Part shown: in pieces, positions 9,014 to 19,035 of the stretch
How the letters are laid out: every line of letters begins with the position of its first letter
How positions within the stretch are numbered: the first letter of the stretch is position 1
Source of the DNA: Pseudomonas fuscovaginae SE-1
GTDB lineage: Bacteria > Pseudomonadota > Gammaproteobacteria > Pseudomonadales > Pseudomonadaceae
Length of the DNA stretch: 52,148 nucleotides
Direction: 5' to 3'
Assembly: GCF_000364705.1 (NCBI RefSeq)
Contig: NZ_AQOH01000203.1
Span: forward strand, 1-52,148
Program-made: the position numbers and the translations under genes
Notes under the pieces: model-generated
The model's database searches: none
Told to the model about the DNA's origin: nothing
What the model saw: the letters and a program-made list of their open reading frames with translations, nothing else

Positions 9014-9772
9014 ATGACCTTGCGCGCTGCGCTCCTTGTACTGTTCGTCGGCCTGTTGGCCGGCTGCGTTTCGACGGGCAATGTCGATCCGATGAGTACC
9101 AGCAAGGGACGTGATGAAGCGCGCATGGCTTATGTTCAGTTGGGCATCGGTTACCTGCAGCAGGGGCAGACCGAGCAGGCCAAGGTTCCGCTCAAGAAAG
9201 CCCTGGAGCTCGACAGCTCCGATGCCGATGCCAACGCCGCCCTGGCGCTGGTGTTCCAGGCCGAAATGGAATGGGACCTGGCCGACCAGCATTTTCGCAA
9301 GGCGCTGTCGTCCCGGCCGAACGATGCGCGGATTCTCAACAACTACGGTGGTTTCCTGTACGAGCGCAAGCAGTACAAGCAGGCCTACGAGCGCTTTGAA
9401 CAAGCTGCCGCCGACAGCCTTTATCCCGAGCGTTCGCGGGTCTACGAGAACCTCGGGCTGACCGCTCTGGCCCTGGGCGATCGCGAATTGGCGCGGCAGA
9501 ACATGGACAAATCCCTAAGGCTCAATCGCCAGCAGCCGCGTGCCCTGCTGGAAATGGCTGAGTTGTCTTACGAAGACAGGCATTATGTGCCGGCGCGTGA
9601 TTATTACGAGCGGTTCAGCCAGCTCAGCGAGCAGAATGCCCGTAGTCTGTTGCTCGGTATCCGCCTGGCGAAGATTTACGAAGATCGCGACAAGGTCGCC
9701 AGTTACGGCCTGCAATTAAAACGACTCTATCCCGGTACGCCGGAATATCAGCAATACCTGTCGGAGCAATGA
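9014..9772 (+). CDS. pilW: type IV pilus biogenesis/stability lipoprotein PilW (PilF)
   Basis: Outer-membrane lipoprotein that helps the PilQ secretin assemble for type IV pili. The length is 252 residues. A signal peptide ends in the lipobox LLAGC with the lipidated Cys at residue 18. The mature part is a run of tetratricopeptide repeats (for example YVQLGIGYLQQGQTEQAKVPLKKAL and ILNNYGGFLYERKQYKQAYERFE). It overlaps rodZ by four bases (ATGA), pointing to coupled translation. No other pilus gene is in the window; this isolated position between rlmN and rodZ is normal for the genus. Confidence 0.93.
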   Translation: MTLRAALLVLFVGLLAGCVSTGNVDPMSTSKGRDEARMAYVQLGIGYLQQGQTEQAKVPLKKALELDSSDADANAALALVFQAEMEWDLADQHFRKALSSRPNDARILNNYGGFLYERKQYKQAYERFEQAAADSLYPERSRVYENLGLTALALGDRELARQNMDKSLRLNRQQPRALLEMAELSYEDRHYVPARDYYERFSQLSEQNARSLLLGIRLAKIYEDRDKVASYGLQLKRLYPGTPEYQQYLSEQ

Positions 9773-10794
9773 TGAAAGCGGCGCATCCAGAAGTTGTAGC
9801 AGCCACTCGCGTAAATCCCGGTGAAACCCTGCGTCAGGCCCGCGAAAGCAATGGCTGGACGCTGGCCGAAGTGGCCCTCAAGCTCAACCTGACGAGCACC
9901 TCTCTGAGCAACCTGGAGGCCGGTGCCTTCGACAAGTTGCCAGGGCATACCTTTGCCCGGGGGTACATCCGCGCGTACGCCAAGCTGCTGGGCATGGATC
10001 AGACCGTGCTGGTGCAGCAGTTCGACCAGTGCACCGGCACCGACTCCCAGGGCAGCAACGTCCACGCCCTGGGGCGTATCGAGGAGCCGGTGCGGGTTTC
10101 CCATACCATCTTGCGCATCGTCAGCCTGTTGCTGCTGATTGCCGTGATCGGTGGCGGTTTTGTCTGGTGGCAGGACCAGACCAGTCAGCGCACCAAGGAC
10201 CAGGCGGCGATCAGCATGGAGCACGTCGAGGTCGAAAGCGCCGACGGCACCACGCAGATTCATCCGATCGACGAGCCGGAAGACCAGGCGGTCGCGCAGA
10301 ATCAATCCAATCCGGAAGCAGAAGCTGCCGCGCCTGCCGCTGAAGCTATGGCGTCAGCCCCGGCACCTGCCGCCACCGCCGCCGCACAGGCTGCTCCAGC
10401 CGCCCAGGCCGTGGTGCCGGTGCCGCACGCGGCACAATCGCTGGTGGTACCACCGCAGCCGGCGCCAAGCCCGGTTTCGCCGGTGTCGCCAACCGCCCCG
10501 GTCAATGGCGCCCCGAGTGTCCCGGCTGCGGCGGCCAGCGCGCCGGTAGCTGGCGCGGGCCAGGTTCATGTGACCTTCATCGCCGATTGCTGGACCCAGG
10601 TCACCGACGGCGCTGGCAAGGTGCTGTTCAGCGGTCTCAAGCGCAAGGGCGATTCGCTCGAAGTCAGCGGCAAGCCGCCCTTCGCGGTACGCCTGGGCTA
10701 TGCCAAGGGCGCCCAGGTCACCTATAACGGGCAGGCGGTCGATGTCGCTCCGTTCACCAGCGGCGAGACTGCTCGCCTGAAGCTAGGTCAATAA
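9769..10794 (+). CDS. rodZ: RodZ-like helix-turn-helix membrane protein
   Basis: Morphogenetic membrane protein that links MreB to the rod-shape machinery. The length is 341 residues. Residues about 18-85 form an XRE-type helix-turn-helix (GETLRQARESNGWTLAEVAL, SNLEAGAFDKLPG, YIRAYAKLLG). One membrane helix lies near 106-128 (ILRIVSLLLLIAVIGGGFVWW). An Ala/Pro-rich linker of about 75 residues follows, then a periplasmic beta domain (HVTFIADCWTQVTDGAGKVL to the end; DUF4115). It begins ATGATG at 9769; the first ATG overlaps the pilW stop. It ends three bases before ispG. The linker is low in complexity and likely varies among strains. Confidence 0.93.
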   Translation: MMKAAHPEVVAATRVNPGETLRQARESNGWTLAEVALKLNLTSTSLSNLEAGAFDKLPGHTFARGYIRAYAKLLGMDQTVLVQQFDQCTGTDSQGSNVHALGRIEEPVRVSHTILRIVSLLLLIAVIGGGFVWWQDQTSQRTKDQAAISMEHVEVESADGTTQIHPIDEPEDQAVAQNQSNPEAEAAAPAAEAMASAPAPAATAAAQAAPAAQAVVPVPHAAQSLVVPPQPAPSPVSPVSPTAPVNGAPSVPAAAASAPVAGAGQVHVTFIADCWTQVTDGAGKVLFSGLKRKGDSLEVSGKPPFAVRLGYAKGAQVTYNGQAVDVAPFTSGETARLKLGQ

Positions 10795-10797
10795 GTC

Positions 10798-11907
10798 ATG
10801 CACGGCGAATCCCCAATCAAGCGTCGCGAATCGCGTAAAATCTGGGTCGGCTCGGTGCCGGTGGGCGGCGATGCGCCTATCGCGGTGCAGAGCATGACCA
10901 ACAGCGACACCAACGATGTGGCGGCCACGGTCGCCCAGATCAACCGCCTGGAAGCGGCTGGCGTCGACATCGTCCGGGTGTCCGTACCGGACATGGATGC
11001 GGCCGAAGCCTTCGGCTGGATCAAGCAGCAGGTCAAGGTGCCGCTGGTTGCCGATATCCACTTCGACTACAGGATCGCGCTGCGAGTGGCCGAGCTGGGC
11101 GTGGACTGCCTGCGCATCAACCCGGGCAACATCGGTCGTGAAGACCGGGTGCGCGCGGTGGTCGATGCCGCCCGCGACCGTGGCATCCCGATCCGTATCG
11201 GCGTCAACGCCGGCTCCCTGGAAAAGGATCTGCAGAAGAAGTACGGCGAGCCGACCCCGGCAGCGCTGGTAGAGTCCGCTCTGCGCCACGTGGAGCACCT
11301 GGAGCGCCTGAACTTCCAGGACTTCAAGGTCAGCGTGAAGGCTTCCGACGTGTTCATGGCGGTGGAAGCCTACCGCCTGCTGGCCAAGGAAATCGTCCAG
11401 CCGCTGCACCTGGGCATCACCGAAGCGGGCGGTTTGCGTTCGGGTACGGTGAAATCGGCGGTCGGCCTCGGTATGCTGCTGGCCGAAGGGATTGGCGATA
11501 CTATTCGCATCTCGTTGGCGGCCGACCCGGTCGAGGAAGTGAAAGTCGGCTACGACATTCTCAAGTCCCTGCACCTGCGGTCCCGTGGGATCAACTTCAT
11601 CGCCTGCCCGAGCTGCTCGCGGCAGAACTTCGATGTGGTCAAGACCATGAACGAGCTGGAAGGGCGCCTGGAGGACCTGCTGGTACCGCTGGATGTCGCG
11701 GTGATCGGCTGTGTGGTGAACGGTCCCGGTGAAGCCAAGGAGGCCCATGTCGGCCTGACCGGCGGCACCCCCAACCTGATCTACATCGACGGCAAGCCGT
11801 CGCAGAAACTGACGAATGACAACCTGGTGGATGAGCTGGAAAAGCTGATCCGGCAGAAGGCGGCCGAAAAGGTCGAAGCTGACGCGGCAGTCATCGCCCG
11901 CGGCTGA
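10798..11907 (+). CDS. ispG: 4-hydroxy-3-methylbut-2-enyl diphosphate synthase (flavodoxin)
   Basis: Sixth enzyme of the MEP isoprenoid pathway: reductive ring opening of MEcPP to HMBPP. The length is 369 residues: an N-terminal TIM barrel and a C-terminal [4Fe-4S] domain. The cluster ligands Cys270 and Cys273 ([11 protein letters not shown]) and Cys305 ([10 protein letters not shown]) are present, the last followed by the Glu of NGPGE that completes the site. The start lies three bases after the rodZ stop. It depends on the ISC system encoded upstream. Confidence 0.97.
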   Translation: MHGESPIKRRESRKIWVGSVPVGGDAPIAVQSMTNSDTNDVAATVAQINRLEAAGVDIVRVSVPDMDAAEAFGWIKQQVKVPLVADIHFDYRIALRVAELGVDCLRINPGNIGREDRVRAVVDAARDRGIPIRIGVNAGSLEKDLQKKYGEPTPAALVESALRHVEHLERLNFQDFKVSVKASDVFMAVEAYRLLAKEIVQPLHLGITEAGGLRSGTVKSAVGLGMLLAEGIGDTIRISLAADPVEEVKVGYDILKSLHLRSRGINFIACPSCSRQNFDVVKTMNELEGRLEDLLVPLDVAVIGCVVNGPGEAKEAHVGLTGGTPNLIYIDGKPSQKLTNDNLVDELEKLIRQKAAEKVEADAAVIARG

Positions 11908-11929
11908 TCGAAGAATTTAAGGAATATCT

Positions 11930-13219
<1,290 letters not shown>

Positions 13220-13260
13220 AGCTGTTAGAACAGCCGATTTAGAGAATAAGGAGTATTGGG

Positions 13261-13902
13261 GTGTCGAGTTCCGAAGAAGATCACGTAGCCGAGTTGAAGG
13301 AATGGTGGCAGCGCAACGGCAAACCCCTGGTCACTGGCGGCCTGCTGGCGCTGGTGGTGGTGTTCGGCTGGCAAGCCTGGCACAAGTACCAGAACAACCA
13401 GTCGCAAGGTGCCTCGGTGCTCTATCAGGAGCTGTTGGAAAGCACCCTGACGCCTGATGGCAAGCCCGATCCGGCGCGTGTGGCCGACCTGGCCGGCAAG
13501 CTCAATACCCAGTATGGCGGTAGCGCCTACGCGCAGTACGGCAGCCTGTTCGTCGCCAAGGTCGCGGTCGACACCGGCAAGCTGGACGACGCCGCCACCG
13601 AGCTCAAGGCCGTGGTCGACAAGCCGGTCAATGCCACCCTGGGTGAAGTCGCGCGTCAGCGTCTGGCTCAGGTGCTGGCTGCCCAGAACAAGGCCGACGA
13701 AGCGCTGAAGCTGCTCGATGGCGATACCGACAAGGCGTTCCTGGCCAGTCGTGAAGAACTCAAGGGGGACCTGCTGGTTCAACTGGGTCGCAACGATGAG
13801 GCCCATGCCGCGTACCAAAAGGCCAAGGCGGCGCTTTCCGATGAGGCGGCGGTCGGTGGCTTACAAATCAAGCTCGACGACCTGGCCAAAGGGGATGCGT
13901 AA
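13261..13902 (+). CDS. YfgM-like ancillary SecYEG translocon subunit (TPR membrane protein)
   Basis: Inner-membrane protein with a short cytosolic N-terminus, one membrane helix near residues 22-40 (LVTGGLLALVVVFGWQAW), and a periplasmic tetratricopeptide-type domain. The length is 213 residues. In E. coli, YfgM binds the SecYEG translocon and periplasmic chaperones, and its gene also lies between hisS and bamB. GTG start at 13261 with AAGGAG at 13248-13253. It ends one base before the bamB start, so the two are likely coupled. The function is taken from the family and context. Confidence 0.88.
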   Translation: MSSSEEDHVAELKEWWQRNGKPLVTGGLLALVVVFGWQAWHKYQNNQSQGASVLYQELLESTLTPDGKPDPARVADLAGKLNTQYGGSAYAQYGSLFVAKVAVDTGKLDDAATELKAVVDKPVNATLGEVARQRLAQVLAAQNKADEALKLLDGDTDKAFLASREELKGDLLVQLGRNDEAHAAYQKAKAALSDEAAVGGLQIKLDDLAKGDA

Positions 13903-13903
13903 C

Positions 13904-15046
13904 GTGATCCGTTGGAAACATGCAGCATTGCTGGCCCTGGCCATTCTGGCCGCGGGTTGCAGCAGCAACAGCAAGAAGGAATTGCCACCGGCCGAGCTGA
14001 CTTCCTTCAAGGAAGAAGTGGTTCTGCAGAAGCAGTGGAGCCGCTCCATTGGCGATGGCCAGGGCAAGATCTACAACCAGTTGGTTCCCGCGGTCGACGG
14101 CGACACCCTCTACGCGGCTGATGACAGCGGCGTGGTGGTGGCCATGGACCGCATGAACGGCGACGTGAAGTGGAAGAAGGACCTGGAGCTGCCAGTATCC
14201 GGCGGCGTCGGCGTCGGCTACGGCCTGGTGATGCTGGGTACGCTCAAGGGCGAGGTCATTGCCCTGGATTCCAGCAGCGGCGAAGAGAAATGGCGTGCCC
14301 GCGTCACCAGCGAGGTGCTGGCTCCGCCGGCCAGCAACGGTGACGTGGTGGTGGTCCAGACCCAGGATGACCGCGTGATCGGCCTCGATGCCTCCACCGG
14401 CAACCAGCGCTGGCTGTACGACAGCTCGCCGGCGGTACTGACCCTGCGTGGCACCGGTGCCCCGCTGGTGACCAACCACCTGGCGGTGGCGGGCCTGTCG
14501 ACCGGCAAGGTCGTTGCGCTGGACACCCAGAACGGCGTCCCGGCCTGGGAAACCCGTGTGGCGATTCCACAAGGTCGTTCCGAGCTGGAGCGGGTGGTCG
14601 ATATCGACGGTGGCCTGCTGTTGTCCGGCGGTACCTTGTATGTCGCCAGCTATCAGGGCCGCATGGCTGCCCTGGACCTGGAAAGCGGCCGGATCCTCTG
14701 GCAGCGTGATGCGTCCAGCTATGCTGGCGTAGCCCAGGGCTTCGGCAGCGTCTACGTGGCACTGGCTTCGGGCACCGTCGAAGGTGTCGACGAGCGTTCG
14801 ACCACCGCTATCTGGAGCAACGACTCTCTGGCACGTCGCCAACTGTCGGCACCGGAGGTGTTCTCCAGCTACGTGGCGGTCGGCGACTTCGAAGGCTACC
14901 TGCACCTGCTGAGCCAGGTGGACGGTCGCTTCGTCGGTCGCGAGCGTATCGACAGCGATGGCCTGCGGGTTCGTCCGCTGGTGGTGGGTGACATGATTTA
15001 CGTGTATGGCAACAGCGGCAAACTGGAAGCCCTGACCATCAAGTAG
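13904..15046 (+). CDS. bamB: outer membrane assembly lipoprotein BamB
   Basis: Lipoprotein of the BAM complex that helps BamA insert outer-membrane beta-barrel proteins. I start at the GTG at 13904, one base after the preceding stop; this gives 380 residues with a signal peptide ending in the lipobox LAAGC (Cys19). The frame is open further upstream, but that part overlaps the yfgM-like gene and is not likely coding. The mature part is an eight-bladed propeller with PQQ-type repeats (VVAMDRMNGDVKWKKDL, VIALDSSSGEEKWRA, VIGLDASTGNQRWLY, VVALDTQNGVPAWET, MAALDLESGRILWQR). A 279-base gap with repeats and hairpins separates it from der. Confidence 0.95.
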   Translation: MIRWKHAALLALAILAAGCSSNSKKELPPAELTSFKEEVVLQKQWSRSIGDGQGKIYNQLVPAVDGDTLYAADDSGVVVAMDRMNGDVKWKKDLELPVSGGVGVGYGLVMLGTLKGEVIALDSSSGEEKWRARVTSEVLAPPASNGDVVVVQTQDDRVIGLDASTGNQRWLYDSSPAVLTLRGTGAPLVTNHLAVAGLSTGKVVALDTQNGVPAWETRVAIPQGRSELERVVDIDGGLLLSGGTLYVASYQGRMAALDLESGRILWQRDASSYAGVAQGFGSVYVALASGTVEGVDERSTTAIWSNDSLARRQLSAPEVFSSYVAVGDFEGYLHLLSQVDGRFVGRERIDSDGLRVRPLVVGDMIYVYGNSGKLEALTIK

Positions 15047-15055
15047 TTTTTAGCT

Positions 15056-15176
15056 CCTGAAGCTGCCGAGCGAAGAGCATGCAAGGCGAAGGTCAGTGAG
15101 TAGCGGAGTTGACATTAGTCAATGAGCATTGCGAACTGATTTTCAACGCCGCATGATCGAGCGCAGGCGCTTCAGG
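15056..15176. repeat. 121-base imperfect palindrome (MITE-like element)
   Basis: The ends CCTGAAGC (15056-15063) and GCTTCAGG (15169-15176) are perfect inverted copies. Inside, blocks such as CATGC, GGCG and TCAGT recur in inverted order, and the centre is TTGAC-ATTA-GTCAA (15109-15122). The whole could fold as one long hairpin. No open frame of note lies within it. The layout resembles non-coding dispersed elements of pseudomonads, but the family name is not something I can confirm. Confidence 0.55.
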
Positions 15177-15189
15177 TGCAGAAACAGGC

Positions 15190-15300
15190 TTTGACTATGC
15201 TTGGGGGAATCCCCAAGCCGCCTCGCTCCGCGAGGTTTGCGACACCTTGCGGTGCCGCCCCCGAGCACCAGCCGCTGCCATGCAGCGGCTTTTGTATTTT
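15190..15300 (+). ncRNA. chain of four hairpins ending in a terminator; possible small RNA or processed leader
   Basis: Four stems follow one another: GCTTGGGG/CCCCAAGC (15199-15206 and 15211-15218), CCTCG/CGAGG (15221-15225 and 15231-15235), CACC/GGTG (15243-15246 and 15251-15254), and AGCCGCTGC/GCAGCGGCT (15270-15278 and 15282-15290) followed by TTTGTATTTT. The last has the form of an intrinsic terminator. A weak -10 (TATGCT, 15196-15201) lies just before the first stem, without a good -35. It could be an independent RNA or the structured 3' end of the bamB transcript. Confidence 0.3.
15270..15300 (+). terminator. intrinsic terminator between bamB and der
   Basis: A nine-base perfect stem (AGCCGCTGC with GCAGCGGCT) with a three-base loop is followed by TTTGTATTTT. 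It probably ends the hisS-yfgM-bamB transcript, 26 bases before the der start codon. Confidence 0.7.
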
Positions 15301-15325
15301 CTGAAATAACGAAGTGGAGAGCCGC

Positions 15326-16795
15326 ATGGTTCCCGTAATCGCCCTGGTGGGCCGACCGAATGTCGGCAAGTCCACCCTGTTCAACCGCCTGACCCGCAGC
15401 CGTGACGCCATCGTCGGCGACCTGTCCGGTCTGACCCGTGATCGCCAGTACGGTGAGGCAAAGTGGCAGGGGCGTTCCTACATTGTGATCGACACCGGCG
15501 GTATCTCCGGCGACGAGCATGGCATGGACGAAAAGATGGCCGAGCAGTCGCTGCTGGCCATTGAAGAAGCCGATGTCGTGCTGTTCCTGGTGGATGCCAA
15601 GGCCGGCTACACCGCCGCCGACCAGATGATCGGCGAGCACCTGCGCAAGCGCAACAAGCGTTCCTACGTGGTCGCCAACAAGATCGACAACATCGATCCG
15701 GACATGGCCCGTGCCGAGTTCAGTCCGATGGGGCTTGGCGATGCGCTGCCGATCGCCGGTGCGCACGGTCGCGGCATCAACCAGATGCTGGAAATCGTCC
15801 TTGGCGAGTTCCCCCGTGACGAGGCGGAGCCTGAAGAGGGCGAGGCCGAGGAAGTCGCCGAAGGCGAGGAGGCCACGCGCATTCCGGGCCCGAGCGAGAA
15901 GGATGGCATCAAGATCGCCATCATCGGTCGGCCGAACGTCGGCAAGTCGACCCTGGTCAACCGCATGCTCGGTGAAGACCGGGTGATCGTCTACGACCAG
16001 CCAGGCACCACCCGCGACAGTATCTATATCCCGTTCGAGCGCAACGAGGAGAAGTACACGCTGATCGACACCGCCGGTGTGCGCAAGCGTGGCAAGATCC
16101 ACGAGGAAGTCGAAAAGTTCTCCGTGGTGAAGACCCTGCAGGCGATCAAGGACGCCAACGTGGTGATCTTCGTCATGGACGCCCGCGAGGGCGTGGTCGA
16201 CCACGACCTGAACCTGCTTGGCTTCGCCCTGGAGGCTGGTCGTGCGCTGGTCATCGCCCTGAACAAGTGGGACGGCATGACCCCGGGCGAGCGCGACTAC
16301 GTGAAGACCGAGCTGGAGCGCCGGCTGTTCTTCGTCGACTTCGCCGACATTCACTTCATCTCGGCGCTGCACGGCACTGGCGTGGGCAACCTGTACCAGT
16401 CGGTGCAGAACTCGTTCAAGTCGGCGGTGACCCGCTGGCCGACCAGCCGCCTGACCCAGATCCTCGAGGATGCGGTGTCCGAGCACGCGCCACCGATGGT
16501 CAACAACCGCCGGATCAAGCTGCGTTATGCCCACCTGGGTGGTGCCAACCCGCCGCTGATCGTGATCCACGGCAACCAGGTCGAGAAGGTTCCGAATTCG
16601 TATGTGCGTTACCTGGAAAACACCTACCGTCGGGTGCTGAAACTGGTCGGTACGCCGATCCGCATCGAGTTCAAGGGCGGCGAGAACCCCTTCGAAGGCA
16701 AGAAGAACACGCTGACCGACCGCCAGGTCAACAAGAAGCGTCGCCTGATGTCGCACCACAAGAAAGCCGAGAAGAAGCGCCGCGACAAGCGCTGA
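15326..16795 (+). CDS. der: ribosome biogenesis GTPase Der (EngA)
   Basis: Essential GTPase for maturation of the 50S subunit. It has two GTPase domains in tandem: the first with [12 protein letters not shown] (near residue 8) and NKIDN, the second with [12 protein letters not shown] (near 200), DTAGVRKRG and NKWDG, then a KH-like C-terminal domain and a basic tail ([13 protein letters not shown]). The linker between the G domains is acidic ([18 protein letters not shown]). I chose the ATG at 15326 (489 residues); an in-frame GTG at 15314 would add four residues and has no better ribosome-binding site. Confidence 0.97.
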   Translation: MVPVIALVGRPNVGKSTLFNRLTRSRDAIVGDLSGLTRDRQYGEAKWQGRSYIVIDTGGISGDEHGMDEKMAEQSLLAIEEADVVLFLVDAKAGYTAADQMIGEHLRKRNKRSYVVANKIDNIDPDMARAEFSPMGLGDALPIAGAHGRGINQMLEIVLGEFPRDEAEPEEGEAEEVAEGEEATRIPGPSEKDGIKIAIIGRPNVGKSTLVNRMLGEDRVIVYDQPGTTRDSIYIPFERNEEKYTLIDTAGVRKRGKIHEEVEKFSVVKTLQAIKDANVVIFVMDAREGVVDHDLNLLGFALEAGRALVIALNKWDGMTPGERDYVKTELERRLFFVDFADIHFISALHGTGVGNLYQSVQNSFKSAVTRWPTSRLTQILEDAVSEHAPPMVNNRRIKLRYAHLGGANPPLIVIHGNQVEKVPNSYVRYLENTYRRVLKLVGTPIRIEFKGGENPFEGKKNTLTDRQVNKKRRLMSHHKKAEKKRRDKR

Positions 16796-16810
16796 TCCCG
16801 GACTCTGGAG

Positions 16811-16833
16811 AGGGCGCCCATGGCGCCCTTTTT
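16811..16833 (+). terminator. intrinsic terminator after der
   Basis: AGGGCGCC (16811-16818) pairs with GGCGCCCT (16822-16829) around a three-base loop, followed by a T run to 16833. It stands 15 bases after the der stop. Confidence 0.88.
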
Positions 16834-16909
16834 CATGTCTGGTGGATACGTTATCCTCGAACCCTCCCGTGCCGTGTAGTGCCGGATGTTCAGCAGGGAA
16901 AACGGCCCC

Positions 16910-18058
16910 ATGATCACCAGCAAGTTGCCGAATGTCGGCACCACCATCTTCACCCGGATGTCCCAGCTCGCCGCGCAAACCGGTGCACTGAACCTGTCCC
17001 AGGGCTTTCCCGATTTCGATGGCCCGCAAGCCTTGCGCGATGCGGTGGCGCGGCACGTTGCCAGCGGTCACAACCAGTATGCGCCGATGACCGGGCTGCC
17101 GTCCCTGCGCCAGCAGGTGGCGGCGAAGATCTTCAGCAGCTATGGCGTCCATGTGAACGCCGATGCGGAAGTGACCATCACCCCAGGGGCGACCCAGGCC
17201 ATCTTTTGCGCAATCCAGGCGGTGATTCGGCCGGGTGATGAAGTGATCGTCTTCGACCCCTGCTATGACAGCTACGAGCCCTCGGTGGAGCTGGCCGGCG
17301 GGCGTTGCATCCACGTGCAACTGGGTCTCGACGACTTTGCCATCGACTGGCAGAAACTCCAGGATGCGCTCGGCCCGCGGACCCGGATGATCATCCTCAA
17401 TACGCCACACAACCCGAGCGGTGCACTGATCAGCCATGCCGAGCTGGACCAGTTGGCAACGCTGATCGCCGACCGGGACATCTACCTGGTCAGCGACGAG
17501 GTCTATGAACACCTGGTCTACGACGATGTGCCGCATGCCAGCGTCCTGGCCCACGAGGCGCTGTACCAGCGTGCCTTCGTCGTCAGCTCGTTCGGCAAGA
17601 CCTATCACGTCACTGGCTGGAAGACCGGCTATGTGATCGCGCCGCCGGCCCTGAGTGCCGAACTGCGCAAGGTGCACCAGTACGTCAGTTTCTGTGGGGT
17701 GACCCCGCTGCAGTACGCCCTGGCCGACTACATGGAGGCGGATCCCGGGCATGTACAGCGCCTGCCGGCGTTCTACCAGCAGAAACGCGACCTGTTCTGC
17801 GACCTGCTCAGCCAGTCACGCTTCCGTTTCAAACGCGTGGCGGGTACCTACTTCCAACTGGTCGACTACTCACAGATCCGTCCGGACCTGAATGATGTCG
17901 ACATGGCGATGTGGATGACCCGTGAACATGGCGTGGCGGCGATCCCGGTGTCGGTGTTCTACCAGACCCCGCCCGAAGGCCAGCGACTGGTTCGCCTGTG
18001 TTTTGCCAAGCGCGAGGAGACGCTGCGTGAAGCGGCGGAAAAACTATGCGTGATCTGA
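16910..18058 (+). CDS. methionine aminotransferase (class I/II PLP enzyme, YbdL-like)
   Basis: Fold-type I aminotransferase of the kynurenine/methionine aminotransferase group; E. coli YbdL uses methionine as amino donor. The product is 382 residues from the ATG at 16910, preceded by AGGGA; an in-frame ATG at 16886 lacks a ribosome-binding site. The PLP lysine is in SSFGKTYHVTGWKTGY, the substrate-binding NPHNPSG-type loop is seen as LNTPHNPSGAL, and the cofactor Asp and Tyr are in YLVSDEVYEHL. It overlaps the next gene by 13 bases. The pairing of such a transaminase with an omega-amidase is known: the transaminase makes a keto acid using glutamine or methionine, and the amidase removes the ketoglutaramate by-product. 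Exact substrates here are inferred. Confidence 0.85.
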   Translation: MITSKLPNVGTTIFTRMSQLAAQTGALNLSQGFPDFDGPQALRDAVARHVASGHNQYAPMTGLPSLRQQVAAKIFSSYGVHVNADAEVTITPGATQAIFCAIQAVIRPGDEVIVFDPCYDSYEPSVELAGGRCIHVQLGLDDFAIDWQKLQDALGPRTRMIILNTPHNPSGALISHAELDQLATLIADRDIYLVSDEVYEHLVYDDVPHASVLAHEALYQRAFVVSSFGKTYHVTGWKTGYVIAPPALSAELRKVHQYVSFCGVTPLQYALADYMEADPGHVQRLPAFYQQKRDLFCDLLSQSRFRFKRVAGTYFQLVDYSQIRPDLNDVDMAMWMTREHGVAAIPVSVFYQTPPEGQRLVRLCFAKREETLREAAEKLCVI

Positions 18059-18837
18059 GTACGTTGCCCGACCTCAAGCTGGCCCTGGTGCAGACGTCCC
18101 TGGCCTGGCATGACCGCCAGGCCAACCTGGAGCATTTCGAGGTGCTGCTCGAGCAGGCCCGTGGTGCCGATCTGGTCATCCTGCCGGAGATGTTCACCAC
18201 CGGTTTCTCCATGGAGTCCAAGACCCTCGCCGAGCCTGAGAACGGTCCGACCACCAAGTGGTTGCGTTGCCAGGCGAAAAAGCTCGATGCGGTGATCACT
18301 GGCAGCGTGATCGTGCATGCCGCTGATGGCAGTCATCGCAACCGCCTGTTGTGGGCGCGTCCGGATGGTGAGGTCTGGCACTACGACAAGCGCCACCTGT
18401 TCCGTATGGCCGGTGAGCACAACCACTACACGCCGGGCGAACGCCAGGTGCAGTTTGAGCTCAAGGGTTGGCGGGTACGTCCGCTGATCTGCTATGACCT
18501 GCGCTTCCCGGTGTGGAGCCGGGATGCCCATGACACCGATCTGTTGCTCTATACCGCGAACTGGCCGGGGGCTCGACGCCTGCACTGGAACCGGCTGTTG
18601 CCGGCGCGGGCGATCGAGAACCTGTGTTATGTGGCCGCCGTGAACCGGGTGGGTACCGATGGCAAGGGTTTCTCGTACACCGGCGACAGCCAGGTGCTGG
18701 ATTTCCAGGGCGAGTCGCTGTTAGGGGCCGCAGAGGCCGATGGTGTGTTCCAGGTCGGCCTGAGCGCCGTCGAGCTGGCCGCCTATCGTGAGCGCTTTCC
18801 GGCCAACCTGGATGCCGATACCTTCGAGTTCACCTGA
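18046..18837 (+). CDS. omega-amidase / Nit2-like carbon-nitrogen hydrolase (YafV family)
   Basis: Nitrilase-superfamily amidase of 263 residues. The Glu-Lys-Cys catalytic set is visible: Glu in LVILPEMFTTGFSM, Lys in HYDKRHLFRMAGEH, and Cys in RPLICYDLRFPVWSR. The related omega-amidases hydrolyse alpha-ketoglutaramate and ketosuccinamate, products of glutamine and asparagine transaminases. The start at 18046 lies inside the end of the aminotransferase gene, so the two are coupled and very likely act in one keto-acid/methionine salvage route. No gene lies in the 198 bases after it; that gap holds a REP pair and the leuA terminator. Confidence 0.87.
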   Translation: MRDLSTLPDLKLALVQTSLAWHDRQANLEHFEVLLEQARGADLVILPEMFTTGFSMESKTLAEPENGPTTKWLRCQAKKLDAVITGSVIVHAADGSHRNRLLWARPDGEVWHYDKRHLFRMAGEHNHYTPGERQVQFELKGWRVRPLICYDLRFPVWSRDAHDTDLLLYTANWPGARRLHWNRLLPARAIENLCYVAAVNRVGTDGKGFSYTGDSQVLDFQGESLLGAAEADGVFQVGLSAVELAAYRERFPANLDADTFEFT

Positions 18838-18855
18838 TTCGGTGGTCGGCAGGCA

Positions 18856-18956
18856 GGCCCTTTCGCGGGCAAGCCGCGCGCCTACAGAGGGTGGGGTGTA
18901 TGAAAATTTGCGTACACCACGGCCCTGTCGGAGCGAGGCTTGCCCGCGAAAGGGCC
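18856..18956. repeat. REP doublet (REPIN-like)
   Basis: GGCCCTTTCGCGGGCAAGCC (18856-18875) and its perfect inverted copy GGCTTGCCCGCGAAAGGGCC (18937-18956) enclose about 60 bases. This is the arrangement of two REP units facing each other, common between genes in the P. fluorescens group. It may also fold as a long hairpin after the amidase gene. Confidence 0.8.
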
Positions 18957-18983
18957 CTTTGACTCGACAAAAATCCCACCCTG

Positions 18984-19016
18984 AAAAAAGGCCCCGAGGT
19001 TCTCACCCCGGGGCCT
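18984..19016 (-). terminator. intrinsic terminator of leuA
   Basis: Read on the minus strand, AGGCCCCG and CGGGGCCT form a perfect eight-base stem and a run of six T follows. On the plus strand the stem halves are 18989-18996 and 19009-19016. It stands 20 bases after the leuA stop. Confidence 0.85.
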
Positions 19017-19035
19017 CGTTCATTGCAGCGGACGC

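Noticed and set aside
15143..17752. 869-codon minus frame across der and the aminotransferase gene
   Set aside because: Shadow of two well-identified plus-strand genes and of the hairpin region; no family features.
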